Positions 1 through 8,159 of a stretch of 33,970 nt of DNA are shown one piece after another. The stretch covers positions 1-33,970 of the forward strand of contig JAMDDD010000020.1 of NCBI GenBank assembly GCA_023489275.1. The letters are read 5' to 3'. The DNA comes from Actinomycetota bacterium. GTDB taxonomy: Bacteria > Actinomycetota > Thermoleophilia > BMS3ABIN01. The position numbers and the translations under genes were made by a program. Position 1 is the stretch's first letter; every line of letters begins with the position of its first letter. The notes beneath the pieces are model-generated. The model had not been told where the DNA came from and did not search any database. It worked only from the letters and a program-made list of their open reading frames with translations.

Positions 1-41
1 TATGTTTCCATAAACTCTATCAATGTCTTGGGACCGTTCAC
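1..41 (-). CDS. 5' end of a gene leaving the window, possibly an IS1595-family transposase (partial)
   Basis: On the minus strand a GTG codon (41-39) opens a frame to the window edge, encoding MNGPKTLIEFMET. A perfect AGGAGG lies 7 bases upstream, so translation start here is well supported although only 13 residues are visible. The 'PKTLIEF' opening resembles, from memory, the N-terminus of IS1595-type transposases, which continue into a zinc-ribbon region. That identity is a guess from few residues. The truncated GT39 gene just upstream would fit an insertion at this point. It could equally be an unrelated gene. Confidence 0.4.
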   Translation of the reverse strand, partial: MNGPKTLIEFMET

Positions 42-48
42 GGCACTG

Positions 49-54
49 CCTCCT
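49..54 (-). promoter_or_regulatory. Strong Shine-Dalgarno site for the left-edge gene
   Basis: AGGAGG on the minus strand, 7 bases before the GTG at 41. It is the main evidence that the left-edge gene starts there rather than being read-through of the truncated glycosyltransferase. Confidence 0.6.
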
Positions 55-126
55 GTTCGGTGAATCTGCTTACAAACAGAAGATATCAGCCGGGTCGGAC
101 GGAACCTGAGCTAATAGGATGAGCAG

Positions 127-645
127 TTAAAAAAATGAAAATAGCGTTAGTGAGGTTGCCAAAAAATATAACAACCACAGAAAGCGGCTGCCGGACTTTA
201 CCGACCGCAACAGAAGATAGAGCGAGAGTGACGAGATGAATGTCAACCAGGAATAATAGGTAGCTTCGCGCGAATACCAGATAAGGAATGGCGAAGCGGC
301 TGTAAATGCCGACGCCCACAAACCGACATCACTTGAGAAAAGCTCTCTACCAATAAGAAAAACCAGGTAAATGACGGCTACTCCGGCTCCCCAAGAGATT
401 AGCCTGACTCCGGTGTCACTGTGAATCAGAGAAAACCAGAAATGACCAAGAAGATAATATACAGGCGGGTGTCGGGCAGCTGCTTCTTCCTGAACAAGTA
501 AGCTCAAAGGCAATCGGCTGCTCCAGACCGTGTAAAGTTCGTCATACCAAAGACTTTCCCGGCCGAGCTGGAAAAAGCGAATAAACGCCCCCAAAAAAAT
601 AATGAGCGGCAGAAGCGCTCTTTCCAGATGCCTGGAAAATCTCAT
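127..645 (-). pseudogene. Truncated GT39/ArnT-like membrane glycosyltransferase (N-terminal third)
   Basis: The 172 residues match the start of a GT-C glycosyltransferase of the GT39 (PMT_2/ArnT-like) type, which moves sugar from polyprenyl phosphate to an acceptor at the outer face of the membrane. The first membrane helix (about 11-27) is followed by SLWYDELYTVW, whose Asp35-Glu36 are the usual catalytic/metal acids of the first outer loop. HPPVYYLLGHFW and SPFLIWYSREATYY follow, both typical of the family. Relatives usually run to about 450-550 residues; this one stops at LFSFF followed by TAA in a T-rich stretch. The other two frames beyond the stop do not resume a recognisable GT39 sequence, so a simple one-base slip does not repair it. 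It lies 21 bases after the methyltransferase. It is probably inactive. Confidence 0.75.
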
Positions 646-666
646 TGCAGACCGCCTCTTTTTCTT

Positions 667-1728
667 TCACTTCTGACCGACAATGACAACCTCTTCACCA
701 GCTGTGGGCCGCACCTTTAACACCGCCCATTCCACCAGTTGCAACCCTTTGGCTCCCAGGCGGTCCTGCAGGGAAACGGCGGCGCCAACCTCGAAATGAC
801 CGGTGCGGCTGATCGCTTTGTCACTCAGATAGAGTGAGTGCGCGTGCCGTATGGTTGTAAAGACTTTAATCTTTTCAAAACCGGACTCCTGCGCCACCCG
901 CCGAAGCGACGGCGCTGAAAACACATACAGGTGCCGCGGCGAATCCATGAACATCAGATCAGCGTTACTGAAGACGCGGTGGCCCCAGCTCTCGATATTG
1001 GGGGTGATGAAAACAAACTGACCGCCCGGTTTGAGAATCCTCAAAATCTCCCGGAAGAGGTCAACCAGGTCAAAAACATGCTCGATGACATGGTTTGAAA
1101 CCACCGCGTCAAAATAATCATCAGGATATTTCTGATCCTGTAGCTGGCCAAGGCGGACCAGCAGCCCCCGGCTTTCCGCGTTCTTCCTGGCGTCTGGATC
1201 ACGGTCGACCCCTTCAGCTTCCCAGCCCAGAGTCTGCATCAATTTAAGCTCCGTTCCACCGCCGCTGCCGATCTCAAGCAGCCGCCCTCCTGGCCGGGCT
1301 GTGAGAAAGTATACCGCCGAGTCAAAAGAGGACCGCCAGCCGGGGTGCAGATAAGCGAAATACCCGAGATAGCTCTTGCCGCCCACTCCGCCGCCGTAGC
1401 CATACCTGTTTTTCCAATACCCCCGCTTGATTGCTTCGTATAGGCGCCGGGGCAGATTCTGCGAGTTCTCAATGTTTTCAATCCACCGGGCGGCCGCGGT
1501 TCCCTCATGAGTAAAATAATTCTGATAAGCCTTGTGAATGTCTTCTTCCAGCGGCATCGGATCCAGCCAGACCAAACGGCAGTCAGGGTTGGCGCACTTG
1601 CGTGAACTCCACTTGCCGGGCGAGCCAAAAAATGTGTCGCGAAGATCGCGGTAAAAGATTGACCCGTTGGAGCCGCACACCGGGCATTCGGGACAGGGCC
1701 TCGTTCTTATGTCCGTCGTACTTGTCAT
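667..1728 (-). CDS. Class I SAM-dependent methyltransferase with N-terminal Cys-rich knuckle
   Basis: A 353-residue enzyme of the Methyltransf_11/23 type common in glycan and natural-product loci. Residues 15-50 carry a zinc-knuckle-like Cys set (CPVC at 15-18, then CANPDC at 45-50). A Rossmann methyltransferase core follows: motif I LLEIGSGGGTE (150-160), the acidic end of strand 2 at Asp175 (GVDRD), then DAVVSNHVIEHV and LKPGGQFVFITPN. The PRHLYVFSAPSL segment is also typical of this subgroup. The chemistry is transfer of methyl from SAM to an O, N or C atom; the substrate is unknown. It sits 6 bases after the B12-type radical SAM gene and is surely co-transcribed with it, so both may act on the same intermediate. 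The methyltransferase fold is certain; the substrate is not. Confidence 0.88.
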   Translation of the reverse strand: MTSTTDIRTRPCPECPVCGSNGSIFYRDLRDTFFGSPGKWSSRKCANPDCRLVWLDPMPLEEDIHKAYQNYFTHEGTAAARWIENIENSQNLPRRLYEAIKRGYWKNRYGYGGGVGGKSYLGYFAYLHPGWRSSFDSAVYFLTARPGGRLLEIGSGGGTELKLMQTLGWEAEGVDRDPDARKNAESRGLLVRLGQLQDQKYPDDYFDAVVSNHVIEHVFDLVDLFREILRILKPGGQFVFITPNIESWGHRVFSNADLMFMDSPRHLYVFSAPSLRRVAQESGFEKIKVFTTIRHAHSLYLSDKAISRTGHFEVGAAVSLQDRLGAKGLQLVEWAVLKVRPTAGEEVVIVGQK

Positions 1729-1734
1729 TTTTGA

Positions 1735-3258
1735 TTATTTGTAGCCACGCAGCGCTCCGATCTGGGAGCTGATGCGACGGAACCGACGCGTCCTCCCCAA
1801 TCGCTGCATCAGCCTCCATTCCCAAGGCAGGCCATAAAAATCGAGGCGGCATCGAAGCAGCGCCAGCCAATGGAGCGGGTACAACAGCGGCATCCACATC
1901 GGCCTGGAAAGCCGCTTGCGCATCTGACGGCCGGGAAACGCGAAAGGAAAGTAAAAATTATTGCAGCGCTCAACCAGATCCTTTTCCGCGGTCGTGATCC
2001 AGGTGGTGCTGATGCTGGTGGATTCCCATTCAGCCCATTCCTCGGTTTTACGCGGGAGTTTCAGGTTAAGGCTTAAAGCGATGTCATAGACCGGCGTTCC
2101 CGGATATGGCGTCACGTAAAAGGTGACGGTCACCACCTCCGGGTGAATGCTCCGCATTTTTTTAATCAGCATCAGTGTCTGCCAGATCTCATCTTTTGCC
2201 TCGGGAAGAGCTTTGGGGAATCCGACCATGAAGGCATAGCAGCCCTGGACCCCGGCCGCCTCCAGGTTTGCGTTGGAATGGATCGCTTTTTCGGGCGAGG
2301 TCCTTTTGTCAATCAGATCAAGAATTGCCTGCGAACCCGATTCGATGCCTATGCCGATCTGGGCGCAACGGGTCTGCTTGAGCATTCTCGACATCTCGGG
2401 AGTAATTTTCTCCATCTGATCGGCTCGGGCGGCGCCGCTCCAGGTCATTTTCAGGCCACGCTCATGCCATAATCCAAGGATTTCTTTCATCCGCTTCATG
2501 CTGGCGAATTGATTCGAATCGGAGAAAGTAACATGCTCCAGGTGATAGCGCCGATCAAGCGATTCGATTTCATCCACGACCTGCGCGGCCGCGCGGCCGC
2601 TCCATTTACCGAACACCTTCGGCTCGACGCAAAAAGTGCATTTGAAGGGACAACCCTGACTGGAGACATACTGAAGCGCCCGGCGGCCTCCATTCATCCT
2701 AAAGAAACGCTCAATATCAAGAAGTTCATATGGCGCCGGCGGAAAAGTGCTGACGTCGGCCATTGGCCGGCCGGGATTGCTGATGATTTTACCGCCCGCG
2801 TCACGATATGTGATACCGGCAATGCCGTTAAAGCCGGCACCAGCCTCGAGCCGGGAGACAATCTCCTGAAATGTAACCTCGCCCTGGCCGCGCACAACAG
2901 CGTCCACATACGGCTCTGCCGCAGTTAGCTCAGGCAGCAGGGAAGGATGGTATCCTCCCCAGATAATAGGAAGCTCCGGAAACCTGTTTTTTAATAAACG
3001 GGAAAAATGAATCGATCGTTTGAGCTGGAAGCCCGTGATCGTGCTCACACCTACGCATAGCGCATCCGCGGCCGCAGCCAACAGATCCCCCTCAGGATCA
3101 TCATGAAGCCGCTCATCAAAAAGAGTTACGTGGTAACCCTCGGCGTGCAGCGGCGCGCCCACTGCCAGGATCGACAGCGGAATTTCCAGGGCATAATCGC
3201 CAACCTCAAGCGGTTGCGGAAATACCAGGACAATCTTTGGTTTTAAGGCATGCGCCAT
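1735..3258 (-). CDS. B12-binding-type radical SAM protein (paralog group A, copy 1)
   Basis: A 507-residue protein with an N-terminal Rossmann-like cobalamin-binding domain (about 1-140) and a radical SAM barrel. The B12 part has the KIVLVFPQP opening, PLSILAVGAPL, then IIWGGYHPSLLPE (about 98-110) and VVRGQGEVTF. No base-off DxHxxG motif is seen. The [4Fe-4S] motif is CPFKCTFC (Cys203, Cys207, Cys210). Later segments include GIGIESGSQ and AFMVGFPKA, and the tail ends near YGLPWEWRLMQRLG. Family members use SAM and often methylcobalamin for C- or P-methylation, ring formation or rearrangement. The genes at 9454 and 20269 share its layout closely, so it is one of three paralogs. It heads a unit with the methyltransferase. 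No clear Shine-Dalgarno precedes the ATG. Substrate unknown. Confidence 0.9.
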   Translation of the reverse strand: MAHALKPKIVLVFPQPLEVGDYALEIPLSILAVGAPLHAEGYHVTLFDERLHDDPEGDLLAAAADALCVGVSTITGFQLKRSIHFSRLLKNRFPELPIIWGGYHPSLLPELTAAEPYVDAVVRGQGEVTFQEIVSRLEAGAGFNGIAGITYRDAGGKIISNPGRPMADVSTFPPAPYELLDIERFFRMNGGRRALQYVSSQGCPFKCTFCVEPKVFGKWSGRAAAQVVDEIESLDRRYHLEHVTFSDSNQFASMKRMKEILGLWHERGLKMTWSGAARADQMEKITPEMSRMLKQTRCAQIGIGIESGSQAILDLIDKRTSPEKAIHSNANLEAAGVQGCYAFMVGFPKALPEAKDEIWQTLMLIKKMRSIHPEVVTVTFYVTPYPGTPVYDIALSLNLKLPRKTEEWAEWESTSISTTWITTAEKDLVERCNNFYFPFAFPGRQMRKRLSRPMWMPLLYPLHWLALLRCRLDFYGLPWEWRLMQRLGRTRRFRRISSQIGALRGYK

Positions 3259-3389
3259 GCTTAAGTGACAGTAAATGACTCTGGGCCGCCGCCGGAACGG
3301 GTCTGATAGAGAATCTGAATTAAACGTCGCCGGCCACAGACAGAAATGAAACCAGGCTGGGTAAAACGGCCATGCTGCAAACTGACTAA

Positions 3390-3418
3390 ATTATAGCCAA
3401 AAGCAAGAACCCCGGTAA
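3390..3418 (-). promoter_or_regulatory. Possible sigma70-type promoter for the radical SAM/methyltransferase pair
   Basis: On the minus strand, TATAAT (3395-3390) is a perfect -10 hexamer, with a poor -35 candidate TTACCG 17 bases upstream. The leader to the ATG at 3258 would be about 125 bases. It overlaps the candidate terminator of the upstream asparagine synthetase gene. The -10 match is good; the -35 is weak. Confidence 0.3.
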
Positions 3419-3427
3419 GGTCGGGTT
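3408..3427 (-). terminator. Possible terminator after the asparagine-synthetase-like gene
   Basis: An AACCC/GGGTT hairpin lies 4 bases beyond the stop at 3432. On the minus strand it is followed by CTTGCTTTT, a broken T-run. The stem has only five clean pairs, so termination is probably partial. Confidence 0.4.
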
Positions 3428-3431
3428 TATT

Positions 3432-5309
3432 TCAATCGATGAAGCTTCTGTGCCACAGTTCGAAGATGAGCAGCATCCAAACTTGCCAGACGCCTTTTCC
3501 GGTTTTCTCGTGGCGTTCAATAAACGAATTTAGCGCCGCCCTGTTAAAATAACCGCGGCTAAGGGCCTGTTCCGAAAGCAGGATGTCTCCGGCCTCGCGC
3601 TTCAGATGCCCTTGCAACCAAGGCGTCACCGGCGCCGCAAACCCCGATTTATCCCGGTAGATAGTTTTATGCTTCAGAATGCCTTCTCCCATTTTCTTAA
3701 GGATGTATTTGGATTCGGTCCCTTCGAGAACAGCATCGTCGGCGAGACTGCAGGCAAACTCGACAAAATGATGGTCAAGGAAGGGTGTTCTTGCCTCAAC
3801 TCCAAATGCAGCACAGGTACGATCGAGAATGCGCAGCATATTTGGCATCATATTTTTCATATCAAGGTACATCATCCGGTCAATCGTAGTTGCTGCCGGC
3901 GCCGAATTAAATCCATTGAGATAACGTTCTTCTGTGGTATAACCGCTCAATCTGTCCTTTAGCCAGCGCGAAAACAGATTTTCCTTTTCCTGGGGCGGAA
4001 ACGTGCTCGCAATGCGCAGGGCGCGCCTTCCTGATGATACTCCCACCTCCTGGAAAAGCCTCTTCAATGACCGGGACCCGTACGTATCTTTCATGGTACG
4101 CATTTCCGCGTAGGCTGCCGCCAGCCGCCCACGTTTCAGCGCCCTGGCAAACAGATCCGCAAGCTGAGCAACAATGTAACGGTTGTAGCCGGCCAGGAGC
4201 TCATTTGAGCCCTGCCCGCCCAGCACAACTTTAACGAACCGGCTGGTGAACTCATTCAGAACGTAAAAAGAATGAATCCCAGGGCTGACAGTGGGCTCAT
4301 CGACATGCCAGATCACCTTTTGCATTGTATCCAGAAAAGTCGCCGGATCGGGAAAAACCTCAATCTCTTTGTGGACGACTCCCGCCTTTTCCGCCGCCAT
4401 CAAGGCATAATTGCGTTCATCGTATTCTTTTTCCCGAAAGCCGGCAGAAAACGTAATCAGGCGCTCGCGGTCGATATCCGCCGCTACAGAGGTGATGAAA
4501 CTTGAATCGATACCGCCGCTGAGATGGATGCCCAGCGGCTTCACGTCGGCGACTTCCAGCGCCACCGCTTCCTTGAAGATCGACAGTCCCTCCTCGACAA
4601 GCTGGCGCTCATCCCAAGGATGATCAGGAACAAAGTTCATATCCCAGTAACGCTGCAGGCGCCCAGGCGAACCGGCTTTATCAACGACAAAAATGCACCC
4701 GGGGGGAAGCGCCAAAATGTTCTCAAACATGGTCTCGCCATCGAAAATATAGGAAAGAGCAAAGAAATCGCTCATGGCCCGAAAATTGACATTGCGCTTT
4801 ACCGTTGGATCAGCCAGAATCGCTTTGATCTCGGACCCAAAAAAGAGGCGGCCGGCTGTTTCTGTGTAATAAAGCGGTTTCATGCCGATGCGGTCCCGGG
4901 CAAGCAGCACCCGGTTCTTGTTTCCGTCCCAGAGAGCCAGGGCGAACATTCCATTAACGCCGTCCAGAAAATGGTCGCCCTTTTCCTCATACAGATGAAT
5001 CAGGACCTCGATATCGCTGGGACCGGTAAACCGGTGCCCTTTTCCTTCCAGATCACGCCGGAGCGCCGCGTAATTATAAACGCGGCCGTCACAGGCGATG
5101 TGAACCATGCCATCTTCATTGGCGAGCGGCTGAGGCACAGATACAGAAGAAGGGATTCTTAAGAAGGAGTGGGAAAAGCCAAAGTTGCCGCTAACAAATT
5201 CAGCACAGCCGTCAGGACCCCGGTGAGCGATGGCGTCCGCCATCCGTGATACCTCTTGGCTAGAAACCGTTTCTGACGGTGTTTTGAGAATGCCCGCTAT
5301 GCCGCTCAT
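3432..5309 (-). CDS. Asparagine-synthetase-like amidotransferase with Ser replacing the catalytic Cys
   Basis: A 625-residue protein with the AsnB layout: N-terminal class II glutamine amidotransferase domain (1 to about 200) and C-terminal ATP-dependent synthetase domain with the PP-loop SGGIDSS (264-270). It starts MSGIAGI where the family has MCGIAG, so the N-terminal Cys nucleophile that hydrolyses glutamine is Ser (codon AGC). The glutamine-binding Asn-Gly-Glu is also changed, to Asp-Gly-Arg (74-76, DGRVYN). HRGPDG (29-34) and Asp99 remain. I infer loss of normal glutaminase activity with the ATP-using half kept, as in beta-lactam synthetase and lasso-peptide cyclases. It may use free ammonia or another amine. 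The intact paralog at 12524 is the contrast. It is divergent from the GT87 gene, with about 230 bases between. AAGAGAT is a weak ribosome site. Confidence 0.88.
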   Translation of the reverse strand: MSGIAGILKTPSETVSSQEVSRMADAIAHRGPDGCAEFVSGNFGFSHSFLRIPSSVSVPQPLANEDGMVHIACDGRVYNYAALRRDLEGKGHRFTGPSDIEVLIHLYEEKGDHFLDGVNGMFALALWDGNKNRVLLARDRIGMKPLYYTETAGRLFFGSEIKAILADPTVKRNVNFRAMSDFFALSYIFDGETMFENILALPPGCIFVVDKAGSPGRLQRYWDMNFVPDHPWDERQLVEEGLSIFKEAVALEVADVKPLGIHLSGGIDSSFITSVAADIDRERLITFSAGFREKEYDERNYALMAAEKAGVVHKEIEVFPDPATFLDTMQKVIWHVDEPTVSPGIHSFYVLNEFTSRFVKVVLGGQGSNELLAGYNRYIVAQLADLFARALKRGRLAAAYAEMRTMKDTYGSRSLKRLFQEVGVSSGRRALRIASTFPPQEKENLFSRWLKDRLSGYTTEERYLNGFNSAPAATTIDRMMYLDMKNMMPNMLRILDRTCAAFGVEARTPFLDHHFVEFACSLADDAVLEGTESKYILKKMGEGILKHKTIYRDKSGFAAPVTPWLQGHLKREAGDILLSEQALSRGYFNRAALNSFIERHEKTGKGVWQVWMLLIFELWHRSFID

Positions 5310-5540
5310 CGATCTCTTTCAGCAAAAAAAATAACGAGCTCGCGCAGCAAGCTGATGCGTTGGTAGAACCGTGTATAAACATCGTCGAACAATTCAGGAA
5401 ATCCCGGGGAGCACCTCTAGAATTACGAAAACCGGTAAGAGTTTACACGAAAGAACAAAATGATGCACAATATGCCTTAATTGCTTGTATTTCTTTGAAT
5501 TGAAGTCCATATTGCGAAAAAGATCATGAAATGTTAATGC
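5310..5540. promoter_or_regulatory. Divergent intergenic region, partly AT-rich
   Basis: 231 bases separate the minus-strand asparagine-synthetase-like gene and the plus-strand GT87 gene, so promoters for both should lie here. The right half (about 5430-5530) is AT-rich. I could not pick a convincing -35/-10 pair in either direction and see no RNA gene or repeat. Confidence 0.35.
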
Positions 5541-6866
5541 ATGCCCAGTAAAGCCAGAAATTACTTTGTCGACATTTTACTGATTATGGTCGCCGCGGTG
5601 GTCATAATCAGGTTGTTATCGATCGTCGTAATATTTGACAGGCACTACCTCGACCCTGATTTTTCCGATTTCTACACAGCCGGCCAGGCCGCTAACGCCG
5701 GACTTTCCATTTATGTAAACAACATTTTTCACCATCCACCCATTTGGGATGGCGCGACCCTGCTGACGAGAAGTGGATTTCTTTATCCTCCACTGGCGGC
5801 GATTTTCTTTCAACCGCTGGCCATGTTGCCCTACCTGGCGGCGAAGTTCATTTGGAGCACAATTACCTTAGCCTGCGTTGCGCTGACCATGGTGATTGCG
5901 GGAAGGATCGATAAAAAATCCCTGGAGTTCAGGCCAACAATAATGGTAATCATCCTGGTGGCGCTGTTTGAGCCTTTTCTTGCTCTTCTGGAGCAAGGCC
6001 AGATTGACGGGGTCACGCTGATATTAATGGTCGGGGCGATTGCGCTGATGATGAGGCGAGGTAAAATTCAGTCATATTCCGCCGGAGGACTGATTGCTTT
6101 TGCCGTACTGCTCAAAATCCAGTGTATTCTCTTTGTGCCTTTCCTGCTTTTAAGAAGAAGGTGGCAGACGCTGACTGGAGTGATAGCGACAGGAGCTATC
6201 CTGGTCATTTTAATGTTAATCGTGAACGGATGGCAGGTCACGAAAGACTACGCGGAAAATCGTCTGCCCCATTTTGAAAACGCGGGCGAGTCAATCGATA
6301 GGCAAGACCTTCCGTTTCCACGGGGCTACAAGGATGGCAGACTCTACTACATTCCGCCGAACGTTGCGGTCGCGCCGACAGCGACCCTCGTCGTGGCAAC
6401 CCTTAATTTGGTAAAGAGCGCAAACAATTTGCAAATGCCCAAAGCGACTTTGTCGTTTATCTTTTTTTTCATAATGTTCGGGATTGTAGCTTACTGGCAA
6501 AAGCGCCACCAGAACGTGGTTAAACACTTTTCGGATATGCAGGAATTTGCTTATTGGCAAATTGGATTAATCATAGTGTTATTGTGCGGCCCATTGACCT
6601 GGGTCATGAATGTCGTGTGGATATTGCCAGCCGCTTTTATTTCAATTTACTGGTATAAAAAAGTGGAAAACGGAAGGCAGGCATTTTTCCTGGCATTAAG
6701 CACTTTGGGACTTTTACTGGCGGCAATTCCGGGCGAATGGGGCTTTATGTCGCTTTTCCCGCAGCAATTTCACCCTGAATTCAAATACATTATCGCCGAA
6801 TTAATGCTGTTTACGGGGCTGCTGTATTTCATTAGTCACAAAATCCCCGAGAATGGACACATCTAG
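5541..6866 (+). CDS. GT87-type (DUF2029) polytopic glycosyltransferase
   Basis: A 441-residue membrane protein with about ten hydrophobic segments. It matches the GT87/DUF2029 branch of GT-C enzymes, which transfer a mannose or similar sugar from polyprenyl phosphate on the outer face of the membrane. After the first helix comes DPDFSDFYTAGQAANAG (about 38-54), whose acidic residues sit where GT-C catalytic acids occur. LYPPLAAIFFQPLAMLP (81-97) is the family signature. A later VLLKIQCILFVPFLLLRRR segment is also typical. It is one of few plus-strand genes here and is more AT-rich than its neighbours, as is the convergent LVIVD gene, suggesting that the pair arrived separately. Only 20 bases separate the two stop codons and no terminator is obvious. 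ATG 5541 has only a weak ribosome site; there is no better start. Confidence 0.8.
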   Translation: MPSKARNYFVDILLIMVAAVVIIRLLSIVVIFDRHYLDPDFSDFYTAGQAANAGLSIYVNNIFHHPPIWDGATLLTRSGFLYPPLAAIFFQPLAMLPYLAAKFIWSTITLACVALTMVIAGRIDKKSLEFRPTIMVIILVALFEPFLALLEQGQIDGVTLILMVGAIALMMRRGKIQSYSAGGLIAFAVLLKIQCILFVPFLLLRRRWQTLTGVIATGAILVILMLIVNGWQVTKDYAENRLPHFENAGESIDRQDLPFPRGYKDGRLYYIPPNVAVAPTATLVVATLNLVKSANNLQMPKATLSFIFFFIMFGIVAYWQKRHQNVVKHFSDMQEFAYWQIGLIIVLLCGPLTWVMNVVWILPAAFISIYWYKKVENGRQAFFLALSTLGLLLAAIPGEWGFMSLFPQQFHPEFKYIIAELMLFTGLLYFISHKIPENGHI

Positions 6867-6886
6867 GCGCCACCGATTTCAGGGTG

Positions 6887-7987
6887 CTATTTTTTGAGGG
6901 CGCTCCTCACGTCAATCACCGAAAAAACACTATCATTTGTAACATACGCGTAATTGCCGGCAAGCTGCACGTAGAGCGGGTGCGGCAAGCCCGCTTCATC
7001 TTTGATCGAAACTGCCACCTTGGGTGAAACAGGATTTGAAACATCGACGATAGTCAGTCTGTGCCTGTCTGACGAAGTCAAGTAGAGATATTTTCCCCGC
7101 ACCACGGTATAACAGCTGGATCCGATAATTTCCGGATCCGAGATATGACCGACGATTTTCATCGACGACTTATTTGATACGTCAACGACACTGATGCTGT
7201 GACCAGAGGTCGGCTCATTATTGGCGTTTCCGGGAACGTATGCGTAGTTATCCTGCACGGCCATCTGATCGCCCCCCCGGAAATACGGCGAACTCAATGA
7301 GCCGACTATCCTGGGATTTCTCGGATCAGAAACATCAATGGCATTTAAATAGTCGATGCCCGGCCCTTGCATGTGATGCGATACCACGTAGGCGATATTT
7401 CCAGCGATCCAGATTCCGTCCGCGGCAAATAGCTTCGAATCGTCTTTCACAGAACCTACCACTTTGGGGTTCTGAGGATCGGCAACGTCAACGACGCTCA
7501 TGCGGTTCTTGTGTGGCGCGGTTACAAAAGCGTAGTTGCCCGAAACATAAACATGAAGGGCTCCGTCCAGATTCGTATGATCCTGAACGGAAGAGATAAT
7601 TCTGGGAGCAGACGGATCAGAGATATCAATCACGGTCAGGCGGTCGCTACCGGCCTGATATCCCGTCGAGACATATGCGTAATCACCGCGAATGAATATT
7701 CCAAAAGCGCCGCTCAGTCTGCCAAAAACATCAGTTAAATAACTTTCCATTACCGGCGCCTGAGGATCGGAGATGTCGATCACGGACAAGTGATCGCCGC
7801 CAACAACATATGCGTGGTTCCCTCTGACGGAAAGGCCGTCTGACATTACCAAGTGAGCTGGATCATTAAGGCTGCCCGTGACGGAACTGTTTTTCGATAA
7901 GCTTGCACGTGCGTATACGACCGCCGTTAAACAAACTGCAGCAATAATAATGATGATGATGTTTCGGTATTTTTTTAGAATTTTCAA
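6887..7987 (-). CDS. LVIVD-repeat beta-propeller protein, secreted or membrane-anchored
   Basis: 366 residues. The N-terminal basic stretch and hydrophobic run (KKYRNIIIIIIAAVCLTAVVYA, split here as about 5-26) form a signal peptide or anchor. The rest is seven repeats of about 45 residues, each with a 'G.YAYV' strand and a closing 'VIDISDPxxP' strand: SVIDISDPQAP, TVIDISDPSAP, SVVDVADPQNP, NAIDVSDPRNP, SVVDVSNKSS, TIVDVSNPVSP and SVIDVRS. This is the LVIVD repeat, and seven units suggest a seven-bladed propeller outside the cytoplasm. Such propellers usually bind proteins or glycans; no catalytic residue is evident. The start is TTG (7987-7985), the only usable start after an in-frame TGA and before the signal peptide. 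Its role in the locus is unknown. It is AT-rich, like the convergent GT87 gene. Confidence 0.82.
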   Translation of the reverse strand: MKILKKYRNIIIIIIAAVCLTAVVYARASLSKNSSVTGSLNDPAHLVMSDGLSVRGNHAYVVGGDHLSVIDISDPQAPVMESYLTDVFGRLSGAFGIFIRGDYAYVSTGYQAGSDRLTVIDISDPSAPRIISSVQDHTNLDGALHVYVSGNYAFVTAPHKNRMSVVDVADPQNPKVVGSVKDDSKLFAADGIWIAGNIAYVVSHHMQGPGIDYLNAIDVSDPRNPRIVGSLSSPYFRGGDQMAVQDNYAYVPGNANNEPTSGHSISVVDVSNKSSMKIVGHISDPEIIGSSCYTVVRGKYLYLTSSDRHRLTIVDVSNPVSPKVAVSIKDEAGLPHPLYVQLAGNYAYVTNDSVFSVIDVRSALKK

Positions 7988-8159
7988 GGTGCGATAATTT
8001 AATCAAGGATCAGCCTTTTTTTCAATAAATTTTTAAATAAAATATTATAACTTTGGTTAAGTAAATTATTTTGGCTTTATTGGATATAAAAGGGCTTGCG
8101 CGGGAAGCCGAGGCATCCTGAAAATAGCACCGGCCTTTTTTGCTGCCACCGCTGACGGT
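7988..8159. other. AT-rich intergenic region upstream of the LVIVD gene
   Basis: 172 bases between the LVIVD gene start and the stop of the SPASM radical SAM gene. The left part (about 7990-8090) is very AT-rich and contains TATAAT on the minus strand (8049-8044), a possible -10 for the LVIVD gene without a good -35. The right part holds the candidate terminator at 8088-8109. Confidence 0.4.
8088..8109 (-). terminator. Possible Rho-independent terminator of the SPASM radical SAM gene
   Basis: On the minus strand a GGCTT/AAGCC stem with a seven-base GC-rich loop is followed by CTTTTAT, about 50 bases after the stop at 8160. The stem is short, so confidence is moderate. Confidence 0.4.

Noticed and set aside
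4524-5162. 212-codon plus-strand frame inside the asparagine-synthetase-like gene
   Set aside because: Antisense shadow; no motifs and no ribosome site worth noting.
6887-7987. DNA-level repeats in the LVIVD gene as a mobile or CRISPR-like array
   Set aside because: The periodicity is in the protein (about 45 residues per propeller blade); the bases are not identical and there are no spacers.
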